Positions 26,265 to 34,023 of a stretch of 34,775 nucleotides of DNA are shown one piece after another. Made by a program: the position numbers and the translations under genes. This DNA is from CBDCME01 sp965218865. Lineage in GTDB: Bacteria > Pseudomonadota > Alphaproteobacteria > JAAXGF01. The notes under the pieces are model-generated. The model saw nothing but the letters and a program-made list of their open reading frames with translations. It searched no databases and was not told the DNA's origin. The stretch spans positions 1-34,775 of the forward strand of contig CBDCME010000041.1 of the NCBI GenBank assembly GCA_965218865.1, read 5' to 3'. Every line of letters begins with the position of its first letter. Position 1 is the first letter of the stretch.

Positions 26265-28051
26265 GGCGACCTTCGACCCAAGAGGGGAGCGACGAGGGTG
26301 CAAAGTGCGACGAGCCAAGTGGTGACCGTTGTCGTCGCAGCCCGGCTGATTGGATCAACCGACAGTCACCGAAGTTCAACGCCATCAACGCGAACCTACG
26401 GTATTTCTATGCTAGGCGGGCGAGCGATCACCACTGGACCTGGTCCACCGGAGGGGATCTCGGCATAGACAATCCGGTCCCGATCGGGGATTTTCTTAGG
26501 GGCCATTGTCGGAATTGGTCCGAGATTACGGAGAATTGGCCCAAAATAGACACGACGACGAATAGAAATAAACATTCAGGCTCCGAGAAATGGGAAAAGG
26601 ACGACGTAAGTCGCCCGATGATTGGGTTCCTTTACGGACTGACCAGGTGGGGCGAGCAAGACGATCGGACTGCATTGGCTATGGCATTTCGACCGTTCCC
26701 GAATTTTGCTTTTGTCGGGGAATGGTATGATGTTGTCTTCTGGCTCGTTTTGATCGTCCTTGCCGGTTTGGTCCTGATCGCATATTTGCGATCGCTTGCG
26801 AAACACCTCCTCGCGTTCGATCTCCCGCGGGCGGGAGACATTTCCGAGATACTGCCCAACAAGCCTTCCAACGAAGATCTTGCGAAGTTGTTCGGGATTC
26901 CTATGCTGAATACAGGTGACATGGCGAAGGGAGTCAAAGAAAAGATTCACTTCCTGCTCCAGCCGCGACTGACGTTGGCCGAAGAACTTTCGGAGAGTGT
27001 ACGGGCGATAAAGAAGTTTTCCGAGCCGAAAATAATCTCCTGTTGCGATATCGTCTGCGATGAAAGAGGCAGGAACGGTGCGTTTTCCTTCCTTTGGAAA
27101 CAAATATCAGACAACGCGAAAAACAAACGTAGAATTCTGATCCTTACCGACGTTGAGTTAATCTTCAACTATTCCGACAAACGCCGAGTTGTTTTGGATT
27201 TCATCGAGTCGGCGTGGGAAGAAAAATACGTCGAGCGCCTCTTGATCTTCTCCGAACTCGATCCACTGTATCGGCTCGGTTCCGATGCCTGGTCGCAAAG
27301 GCGCCAGAAAAACGAGGCGGACGAGGCGAAAAGAATCGAGGAGGTCGCCTGCTGGACCGCCGTTTTTGGGAGAAGCAAATTCCAGAAATGCCGGGTTCCG
27401 GCCGAGACCGGCAAAAATACCGGTGATACACCCCAAAAACGGCTTTCGTTGCTGGAAAAGGAGGATAGCGCCTGGGAGGACACCAAGATTTTCGAAACAG
27501 ATCTCATACCAGGAAATCTGCGGAAAAATGGCGGATTTGACCAGCGAATACGTCATGATGAAGAGCTTCGTGAGTGTTGCGAAGAAGAGCTCTGTAAGCG
27601 CTTTGTCAGTGAAACGCAGCTCGTGGAAACGCTTGCCGAACTGGAGACGGAATTTTATCGAAGGCTATGGGTCGCCTGTAGCCGCGACGAGAAGATTCTG
27701 CTGCATAGAATGGTCCGGGGCGATCTCGCCAATCCGAAAAATCGGGCCACGATTCTTTCTCTCGAAGGGCGCGGTTTGATCGTTCGCCGGCCTGAATTCG
27801 CGCTCGCGAATCGGAGTTTCGCGCGATTCGTTCTGAACGCCGAGACCCCGGAAACGATCGCGGCCTGGCGGGCGGAGCTCCCGCGGGGGAGTTGGTCGGT
27901 CTGGCGGATTCCGCTCGGCATCATTTTATCCTTTATCCTGTTCTTCGTCGCCTATACGTCCGCGGACCTTTTCAAGGCGGCTCTCGCTCTCGGTCCGATC
28001 CTCTTTGGCGCCATCCCGGTGCTTCTCCAATACTTCCCCACCCTGCGTTAA
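26265..28051 (+). pseudogene. Fragment 6 of the giant membrane gene: external loop, membrane helix, NTPase/winged-helix-like C-terminus
   Basis: An open frame of about 595 codons from IS630 copy 3 to the natural stop. After an external segment comes helix VVFWLVLIVLAGLVLIAYL. The cytosolic part has a hydrophobic strand ILILTDVELIF and LLIFSELDPLYRL, resembling Walker B and sensor regions of AAA/STAND-like ATPases. I find no clear Walker A loop. YRRLWVACSRDEKILLHRM with LANPKNRATILSLEGRGLI resembles a winged helix. Two helices (IPLGIILSFILFFVAYTSA, FKAALALGPILFGAIPVLL) end the protein. This piece could be expressed only from an internal start, and none is evident. Confidence 0.6.
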
Positions 28052-28247
28052 GGCGGATCACAAACGCAATCCGATTAACTCCGCCGACCCCTAAATCCGA
28101 GGACAGTATACTAATTTCCAATAAAAATTTAGACCTGAGGAGGCACGCCCGAGTTATCTGCGCCAATGTTCCCGGCGGGCAGGGGGTGTGACCCCCGGCT
28201 TCGAATCCGTCGGATGTTTCCGGATTCCCTCCCAGCGGCCACCCCTC
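28052..28247. other. Intergenic region between the giant pseudogene and htpG, with hairpins
   Basis: Holds a GAGGACAGTATACTAATTTC element (28099-28118) and two hairpins: GGGGGT/ACCCCC (28182-28196) and GAATCCG/CGGATTC (28203-28227). The hairpins lie just beyond the htpG stop and may end its transcript, though no U-tract follows. No gene seen. Confidence 0.4.
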
Positions 28248-30122
28248 TCACACCACCAGCCCCTTGCGCATCATGGTGGCGAGGCGGCGGGCGAAGGCGG
28301 GCGGGTCTGGGAGGGGTTCGCCCTCGACGATGCGGGCTTGATCGAGGAGGAGGTGGGCGGCGTCGGCGAGGTCGTCGGCGGCGCCTTCCTTACCGATCAG
28401 GGCGGCGAGGGTCCGGATCAGCGGGTGGCCGGGATTGAGCTCGAGAATTCGGGTCGCGGTCTCGCGGATCTGCTGGTGCTGTTTCATCAGCCGGGCGATA
28501 TGCATGTCGAGGTCGCCTTCGTCGGCGACCAGGCAGACCGGGCTGTCGGTGAGCCGTTCGCTGCCGCGCACGTCCTTGACCGCGTCCTTCAGGGTAAGCT
28601 TGAACATGGCGATGAGGTTGTCGATCCCCGGTTTGTCCTCGTCTTCGCCCTCCTTCTCGGGCGCCGCGACCTTGCTCAGGTCGATCCCGCCCTGGGTCAC
28701 CGATTTGAACGGCTTGCCCTTGTGTTCGCGCACCCGCGGAATCCAGAATTCGTCGACCGGGTCGGTGAAGAGGAGAACCTCGATGCCGCGGGCGTCGAAG
28801 GCCTCCAACTGGGGACTCTGGCGCAACGTCTCGGCGTCGTCGCCGGAGATGTAGTAGAGCGCGTCCTGGCCTTCTGCCAGGCGCTCCTCGCATTCGGCCA
28901 GGCTGACGAGCGCGTCGCCCGATTTGGTGGTCCGAAAGCGCGCCAGTTCGAGGAGTTCCTCGGCGCGCTCGAAGTCCTCGTAGATGCCCTCCTTCAGAAC
29001 CGCCCCGAAATTGTCCCAGAACTTGGCGTATCCCTCGGCGTCCTTGGCCGCCTTCTTCTTGACCTCGCCGAGGACGCGCTTGACCAGACCGGCGCGCAAT
29101 TTCACCACCAGCGGATTTTTCTGCAGCATTTCCCGGCTGACGTTGAGGGGCAGATCCTCGGAATCGACGATACCCCGCACGAAACGGAGATAGCCCGGCA
29201 TCAGTTCGCTGCAATCGTCGGTGATGAAGATCCGCCGGACATAGAGTTTGATCCCCGGTTTGCGCTCGGGGTCGAAGAGATCGAACGGCCGGCTCGAGGG
29301 CACGAATAGAAGGTTGCTGTATTCGAGCTTGCCCTCGACGCGGTTGTGGACGACCAGCCAGGGTTCGTCGCCCATGTGACCGACATGGTGATAGAATTCC
29401 TTGTATTGCTCGGGCGTGATCTTGGACTTCGGCCGCGTCCACAGGGCGGACGCGGTATTAATGGTTTCGTCCTTTCCGTCCTCGGCGAGAACGATCGGCA
29501 GGGCGACGTGATCCGAATACTTCTTGACGATTCCGCGGATGCGGGTGCCCTCGAGAAACTCGGACTCGCCCTTGCGCAGGCGCAAAACGATGGCGCTGCC
29601 GCGGGGACGGGAATCGACCCGCGTCACGGTGAATTCCCCCTTGCCGTCGGAGCGCCACTCCCAGCTTTCCTCCTCGCCCGTCCCACGGCTCGCCACGGTG
29701 ACCTCGTCGGCGACCATGAAGGAGGCGTAGAACCCCATTCCGAACTGACCGATCAAGGCCATGTCCTTGGCCGCGTCGCCGCTCAGCCGATCGACGAACT
29801 CGGCCGTCCCGGAGCGGGCAATGGTGCCCAGGTCGGCCACAAGCTCATCGTGGTTCATCCCAATTCCGTTGTCGGTGATGGTCAGAAGACGCTTCTTCTT
29901 GTCGATCGCGATGGTGATCTTGAGGTCGGCGTCGTCGGCCATCAGTTCGGGATTGGTCTGGGCCGCGTAGCGGAGCCGATCACAGGCGTCGGACGCGTTC
30001 GAGATCAGCTCGCGAACGAAGATTTCCTTGTGGCTGTAAAAGGAATTGGCGACGATATTGAGAAGCCGGCCGACCTCGGCCTGAAAGGCGCGGGTCTCGC
30101 CCCCCGTGGTTTGTTCAGGCAT
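28248..30122 (-). CDS. htpG: Molecular chaperone HtpG (Hsp90)
   Basis: 624 aa, the family's normal length, starting MPEQTTGGETRAFQAEVGRL after GGGAGGAG. The N-terminal ATPase of the GHKL fold shows FVRELISNASDACDRLRY (catalytic Glu and magnesium Asn), DNGIGM and GQFGMGFYASFMVAD. The middle domain has RIFITDDCSELMPGYLRFVRG and the conserved DLPLNVSREMLQ. The C-terminal dimerisation domain ends ...ARRLATMMRKGLVV. A cytosolic ATP-dependent chaperone. It is divergent from the helicase gene, with a heat-shock-type promoter in the gap. Confidence 0.97.
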   Translation of the reverse strand: MPEQTTGGETRAFQAEVGRLLNIVANSFYSHKEIFVRELISNASDACDRLRYAAQTNPELMADDADLKITIAIDKKKRLLTITDNGIGMNHDELVADLGTIARSGTAEFVDRLSGDAAKDMALIGQFGMGFYASFMVADEVTVASRGTGEEESWEWRSDGKGEFTVTRVDSRPRGSAIVLRLRKGESEFLEGTRIRGIVKKYSDHVALPIVLAEDGKDETINTASALWTRPKSKITPEQYKEFYHHVGHMGDEPWLVVHNRVEGKLEYSNLLFVPSSRPFDLFDPERKPGIKLYVRRIFITDDCSELMPGYLRFVRGIVDSEDLPLNVSREMLQKNPLVVKLRAGLVKRVLGEVKKKAAKDAEGYAKFWDNFGAVLKEGIYEDFERAEELLELARFRTTKSGDALVSLAECEERLAEGQDALYYISGDDAETLRQSPQLEAFDARGIEVLLFTDPVDEFWIPRVREHKGKPFKSVTQGGIDLSKVAAPEKEGEDEDKPGIDNLIAMFKLTLKDAVKDVRGSERLTDSPVCLVADEGDLDMHIARLMKQHQQIRETATRILELNPGHPLIRTLAALIGKEGAADDLADAAHLLLDQARIVEGEPLPDPPAFARRLATMMRKGLVV

Positions 30123-30165
30123 CGTTCTCCTCCCGTTTTTCGCCAACTCTCCAGCACTAGCGTGC

Positions 30166-30194
30166 ATATGAGTCAAGTTGCTTGCGCGTTCAAG
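30166..30194 (-). promoter_or_regulatory. Candidate sigma32 (RpoH) promoter of htpG
   Basis: On the minus strand CTTGAA (30189-30194), 16 bp, then CTCATAT (30166-30172), about 45 bp before the htpG start. This resembles the CTTGAA / CCCATnT heat-shock consensus, as expected for htpG. Confidence 0.45.
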
Positions 30195-30317
30195 CCTTGG
30201 CGGGGCAATTTTGACAAAACCTGGAATGGTGACAAGACTTGCAAAGGTCGTGGATTCGGCCAAACTCGTCGGCCGAACGACAACGTTGATATTGCCTCAA
30301 CGGAGGGAGACCTCGCG

Positions 30318-32789
30318 ATGTCCGGACCCCGCCTGACCGCCGTGCTGGGCCCGACCAATACGGGCAAGACCCATCTCGCGGTCGAGCGCATGCTGGGCTA
30401 TCGCGGCGGCATGATCGGCTTGCCCCTGCGGCTCCTGGCGCGGGAAGTCTACGATCGCGTGGCCCGGCAAGTTGGCCGCGGGGCGGTGGCGCTCGTCACC
30501 GGCGAGGAAAGGATCGTCCCGGCCGGGGCGCGCTATTTCGTCTGCACCGTCGAATCGATGCCCGTCAACCGCGCCGTCGCCTTCCTGGCCATCGACGAAG
30601 TCCAGCTCGCCGCCGATCCCGAGCGCGGCCACGTCTTCACCGACCGGATCCTGAACGCCCGCGGTCTCGAGGAGACGATGTTCCTCGGCGCCGACACCAT
30701 GCGGCCGCTGCTGCGGCGGCTCGTACCCGGTGCCAACTTCGTCTCGCGGCCCCGGTTTTCACGGCTCAGCCACGCGGGCCCCAAGAAACTCGCGCGTTTG
30801 CCGCCGCGGACGGCCGTGGTGGCCTTTTCGGCTGCCGACGTCTACGCCATGGGCGAAATCCTGCGCCGCAAACGGGGCGGCGCGGCGGTCGTCCTGGGCG
30901 CCTTGAGTCCGCGTACCCGCAACGCCCAGGTGGCGATGTATCAGGCCGGCGAGGTCGACTATCTGGTGGCCACGGACGCCATCGGCATGGGCTTGAACAT
31001 GGACGTCAATCTCGTCGCTTTCACCGAGCTGAGAAAGTTCGACGGCCAGGGCGTGCGCGACCTCACGCTCGCGGAGTTGGCGCAAATCGCCGGTCGCGCC
31101 GGGCGCCATCTGAACGACGGCCGATTCGCCACCACGGCGGACGCCGGCGTCCTCTCGCCCGAAACCGTGGCGGCGGTCGAGAACCATCGCTTTGCGCGCC
31201 TGCGCGGGGTCTATTGGCGCAACGACCGCTTGCGCCTGACCTCGCTACGGGCGTTAATCCGGAGTCTGGAGGAACCGCCGCCGAGTCGCGGCCTCGCGCG
31301 GGCCCCGCCGGCCGACGATTACCGGGCCCTTTGTGATCTCACCGGCGACGCCGAGATCGCTGGGCGCGCCGCCACGCCGGACGGCGTCCGCCTCTTGTGG
31401 GAAGTCTGCCGGATCCCCGATTTCCGCAAGGTCCTGGGCGATTCCCACGTCCGTCTCCTGGGCCGGATATTCCGTTATCTCGCCGACGGCGACGGACAAC
31501 TGCCGTTGGACTGGGTCGGACGCCATGTCTCCCGGCTCGATCGGACGGACGGCGACATCGACACGCTGATGACCCGGATCGCCCACATCCGGACCTGGAC
31601 CTATGTTTCCCACCGTTCGGGATGGCTTCCCGACGCCCCCTCGTGGCGGCAGCGGACGCGCGAAATCGAGGACCGCTTGTCGGACGCCTTGCACGATCGC
31701 CTCACCCAGCGGTTCGTCGATCGCCGTACCGCCTTGCTGATGCGTCGCGGGAAGGACGGCGATGTTCTTTCCGCCGAGGTCGCCGATGACGGCTCGGTCA
31801 CGGTCGAGGGGCACTACGTCGGTCGTCTCGAGGGCTTTCAATTCTTCCCCGACGCTTCCGCCGGGCATGGCCAACTGCTGCTCAACACGGCCCGTCGGGC
31901 CCTGGCGCCGGAGATCGGCGCGCGGGTGAACCGACTTCTCGACGACCGCGCCAAGTCCTTCGCCATCGACAACGGCGCCCGGCTTAGGTGGCACGGCGAA
32001 CCGGTGGCCCGACTGACGGCGGGTGCCGAGGTGCTGGCGCCGAAGATAGATTTGCCATCCAGCGAACTCCTTTCGGGAGCTGCCCGCGCCCGGGTCCAGG
32101 AGCGGCTTGCCGCCTGGCTCGGAGGGGAGATACGGGTCCGCGCGGGGCCGCTCCTGCGGGCCCGTGCGGCGGCGCTTTCCGGCCCCGCCCGGGGCCTCGT
32201 CTTCCAGCTTACCGAAGCCCTCGGCACCATCCCCCGGCGCCAGGTATCGCCTCAACTGCGGGCCTTGACCGAGGCCGACCGCCAGACGCTGGCCGGCCTC
32301 GGCGTCCGGCTGGGACGCGAAACCGTGTTTTTTCCGTCGATGCTCAAGGGCGCGCGGCCGGCGTTCCGGGCCCTTCTCTGGGCCGTCCACGACGAACGGC
32401 GACAGGTTCCCTCGACGCCGCCGCCGGGGTCGGGTTCAGCCGCCCTCGACAAGCCCGCGGCCTTTTACGAGGCGATCGGTTACCGCGCCGTCGGACCGCG
32501 CGCGATCCGCGTCGACATCCTCGAACGCTTGTCGGCCCGCCTGCGCCGGGAGGCGCGTCGCGGCGGGATTACCGCCGGCGCGGAATTGGCCGCCCTGTGC
32601 GGCTGCCGGAGCGCCGAACTCGACGCCATTCTGTGGGCCCTGGGGTACCGACCGGTCGCCGCCGCCGAAGGGAAGCCGGCGCGCTACGTCGTCCGCAGGA
32701 GGACGGCGGCCAAGAACAAGGCGCCCCGGCGGCAGCCGCCCGGCGACCCCGATTCGCCCTTCGCCGAGCTGGCTTGCCTGCGCCGATGA
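30318..32789 (+). CDS. Suv3/MgpS-like superfamily 2 RNA helicase
   Basis: 823 aa starting MSGPRLTAVLGPTNTGKTHL (Walker A GPTNTGKT), with GGAGGGAG about 10 nt upstream. Motif II is FLAIDEVQLAADPERGH. The second RecA domain has VDYLVATDAIGMGLNMDV and motif VI LAQIAGRAGRH. The C-terminal half is the long accessory region seen in alphaproteobacterial relatives of mitochondrial Suv3, ending in a low-complexity basic tail. Expected role: ATP-driven unwinding in RNA turnover. Its stop overlaps the next ATG (ATGA, 32786-32789), so it is coupled to the S4 protein; this pair is a conserved neighbourhood in the class. Confidence 0.9.
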   Translation: MSGPRLTAVLGPTNTGKTHLAVERMLGYRGGMIGLPLRLLAREVYDRVARQVGRGAVALVTGEERIVPAGARYFVCTVESMPVNRAVAFLAIDEVQLAADPERGHVFTDRILNARGLEETMFLGADTMRPLLRRLVPGANFVSRPRFSRLSHAGPKKLARLPPRTAVVAFSAADVYAMGEILRRKRGGAAVVLGALSPRTRNAQVAMYQAGEVDYLVATDAIGMGLNMDVNLVAFTELRKFDGQGVRDLTLAELAQIAGRAGRHLNDGRFATTADAGVLSPETVAAVENHRFARLRGVYWRNDRLRLTSLRALIRSLEEPPPSRGLARAPPADDYRALCDLTGDAEIAGRAATPDGVRLLWEVCRIPDFRKVLGDSHVRLLGRIFRYLADGDGQLPLDWVGRHVSRLDRTDGDIDTLMTRIAHIRTWTYVSHRSGWLPDAPSWRQRTREIEDRLSDALHDRLTQRFVDRRTALLMRRGKDGDVLSAEVADDGSVTVEGHYVGRLEGFQFFPDASAGHGQLLLNTARRALAPEIGARVNRLLDDRAKSFAIDNGARLRWHGEPVARLTAGAEVLAPKIDLPSSELLSGAARARVQERLAAWLGGEIRVRAGPLLRARAAALSGPARGLVFQLTEALGTIPRRQVSPQLRALTEADRQTLAGLGVRLGRETVFFPSMLKGARPAFRALLWAVHDERRQVPSTPPPGSGSAALDKPAAFYEAIGYRAVGPRAIRVDILERLSARLRREARRGGITAGAELAALCGCRSAELDAILWALGYRPVAAAEGKPARYVVRRRTAAKNKAPRRQPPGDPDSPFAELACLRR

Positions 32790-33172
32790 GCGAAGCCCGC
32801 CTGCGTCTGGACAAGTGGCTCTGGTACGCCCGATTCTTCAAGAGCCGCTCGTTGGCGGGAAAGCTGTGCGCAGCGGGCAAGGTGCGTGTCAATCGGGTTC
32901 CCGTCGCCAAGCCCCACGCCGCCGTCAAGCCCACTGACGTCCTCACCTTCCCCCAGGGAAACCGAATTCGAGTGATCAGAATCCTCGCCCTGGGCAGCCG
33001 CCAGGGTCCCGCCCCCGAGGCCCGATCCCTGTACGAGGATCTGGCCCCTCCCGACGATCGAACCAATGCCGCGGCCACGCCGAGGCCTATCGCCGCCGAA
33101 CGCCCGCGCGGCGTCGGCCGCCCGACCAAGACCGACCGCCGCGCCCTCGATCGGCTGCGGGGGAAGGGGTAG
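32786..33172 (+). CDS. S4-domain RNA-binding protein (Hsp15/HslR-like)
   Basis: 128 aa starting MSEARLRLDKWLWYARFFKS. Residues 5-65 form an S4 domain (LRLDKWLWYARFFKSRSLA, then AAGKVRVNRVPV and VKPTDVLTF) as in Hsp15, which binds free 50S subunits carrying nascent chains. A basic proline-rich tail follows, usual for alphaproteobacterial members. It starts within the helicase stop codon and so is co-translated with it. A hairpin begins right after its stop. The ferredoxin and CarD genes that often follow in the class are absent; the next 850 bp look like a scar. Confidence 0.88.
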   Translation: MSEARLRLDKWLWYARFFKSRSLAGKLCAAGKVRVNRVPVAKPHAAVKPTDVLTFPQGNRIRVIRILALGSRQGPAPEARSLYEDLAPPDDRTNAAATPRPIAAERPRGVGRPTKTDRRALDRLRGKG

Positions 33173-33173
33173 T

Positions 33174-33220
33174 GGATCGACCCCAACACTTGTTTCCCGG
33201 GCGTTGGGATTAGTCGATCC
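33174..33220 (+). terminator. Long inverted repeat after the S4 gene
   Basis: Outer arms GGATCGAC/GTCGATCC and inner arms CCCAAC/GTTGGG make a hairpin starting one base after the stop region. There is no long U-tract, so it could be a terminator or the remnant of a small inverted-repeat element. Confidence 0.4.
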
Positions 33221-33364
33221 TTCAAACCCTGATCGAGTGGGTCGAAACTCCGTCGCAATCAACCGGGACCATTACTTGGCAGCCGGCGTGGTTGCCGATT
33301 TCGAGGCCGATTATCCGAGCCCGGTCGCCTGCTTCATGGACGATACCCCGGCCGAGGCCGCAAC

Positions 33365-33529
33365 AGGGTGACCTTGCCCTCGGGCGAGCCGACCCGAGCC
33401 AGGAGGCCGCTCTCGGGCGCGCCCTCGCCGACATGCTCGGCCACCCATTCGCCCTCGAATTCAGCTACCTCGACGAGATCCCCCGGCGGCAAGTTCGAAG
33501 ACTTCCGCTCCGAACTCCCGCCTCCCTGA
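33365..33529 (+). pseudogene. C-terminal remnant of a PaaK/CapK-like (phenylacetate-CoA ligase type) protein
   Basis: The translation SQEAALGRALADMLGHPFAL, then EFSYLDEIPR, followed after a frame change by GGKFEDFRSELPPP and TGA (33527-33529), resembles the end of AMP-forming ligases (pattern VDEIPR...GKFR). The rest of the gene is absent and the frame breaks near 33484, so it is a leftover. Family assignment is tentative because only about 50 residues remain. Confidence 0.3.
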
Positions 33530-33920
33530 ATCGCGACGCGTGTCCGATATGGCGAACAAGGCTTGGGCTACCGACCGTCTCTCACGATCCGGTTCACCGC
33601 CTCAGCAACGCGTACCGGCGGGGCCGTGCGAGAAAAGTTCAACGGAAAGTGGAGGTGAGACTAGCTGGAAGAGCGCCAGGTGCCGAATATGCTCATCAAG
33701 CTGCGGCCGCAATCTTCAGTTCTGCCTACCGATTTCATCCAAACGGGAATTCTCATGGGCGGGGAACAGGGGCAAGCCCAGGCCCCTTCCCCGACGCTGC
33801 CCAAACCAACCCGCTCCTTCAACTGAACCCTAATGGCTCGCCGAACTCACCCAAGGCACGAAATCCTAGGACCGAAAAGCGTAAAACGATCCCGCCGCCT
33901 AAAATCTTCGTCTCCAGGTC
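33530..33920. other. No recognisable gene
   Basis: About 390 bp where open frames on either strand show no motif, ribosome binding site or codon pattern like the neighbours. Probably non-coding or decayed DNA. Confidence 0.4.
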
Positions 33921-33948
33921 TTGACATGCGCTCGATCCGATCATTAAT
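33921..33948 (+). promoter_or_regulatory. Candidate promoter for the protease-like gene
   Basis: A perfect TTGACA (33921-33926), 16 bp, then ATTAAT (33943-33948), about 75 bp before the ATG at 34024. Confidence 0.35.
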
Positions 33949-34023
33949 GTGACATAAAAGTAGTATTGTGCAGCGCTCATACAATTCGCTGGCCCATTAA
34001 GAATTTCAACTGGAAAGGTCGCC

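Larger units (their letters stand above)
18938..28051 (+). pseudogene. Giant multi-pass membrane sensor/NTPase-like protein, interrupted by three ISs, four stops and a frameshift
   Basis: Starts MPENGKSNLRPRRQATSLIG after GGGAGGGGAG. Deleting the IS256 copy (19728-21189) and IS630 copies 2 and 3, each with one target duplication, gives one continuous reading of 5,302 bases, about 1,766 codons after one frameshift near 24230-24241. Remaining lesions are in-frame TAG 19394-19396, TAA 19526-19528, TAG 22951-22953 and TAG 23323-23325. Order of parts: one N-terminal membrane helix, a long extracytoplasmic region, two helices near 22980-23170, a Cache-like sensor, about five helices, a second external region, another helix near 26730-26800, a cytosolic region with a Walker B-like strand and a winged-helix-like element, and two helices at the end. 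I know similar C-terminal ends only as uncharacterised membrane proteins. The ancestral role was probably sensing, but this is inference. Confidence 0.7.

Noticed and set aside
28195..28215. tRNA-like T-loop sequence (GGCTTCGAATCC)
   Set aside because: The arms do not pair as a T-stem and no acceptor, D or anticodon arm is present.
28188..29309. Plus-strand frame of 373 codons overlapping htpG
   Set aside because: Mirror of the htpG frame in high-GC DNA; HtpG motifs on the other strand are unmistakable.
29346..30317. N-terminal extension of the helicase frame
   Set aside because: It lies opposite htpG. Walker A begins 10 residues after the ATG at 30318, which has a ribosome binding site.
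31254..32390. Minus-strand frame opposite the helicase gene
   Set aside because: Shadow frame without start signals or recognisable domains.
33292..33924. Plus-strand frame of 210 codons after the S4 gene
   Set aside because: Only a 40-residue part is family-like and its homology switches frame at 33484, so the full frame is not a gene.
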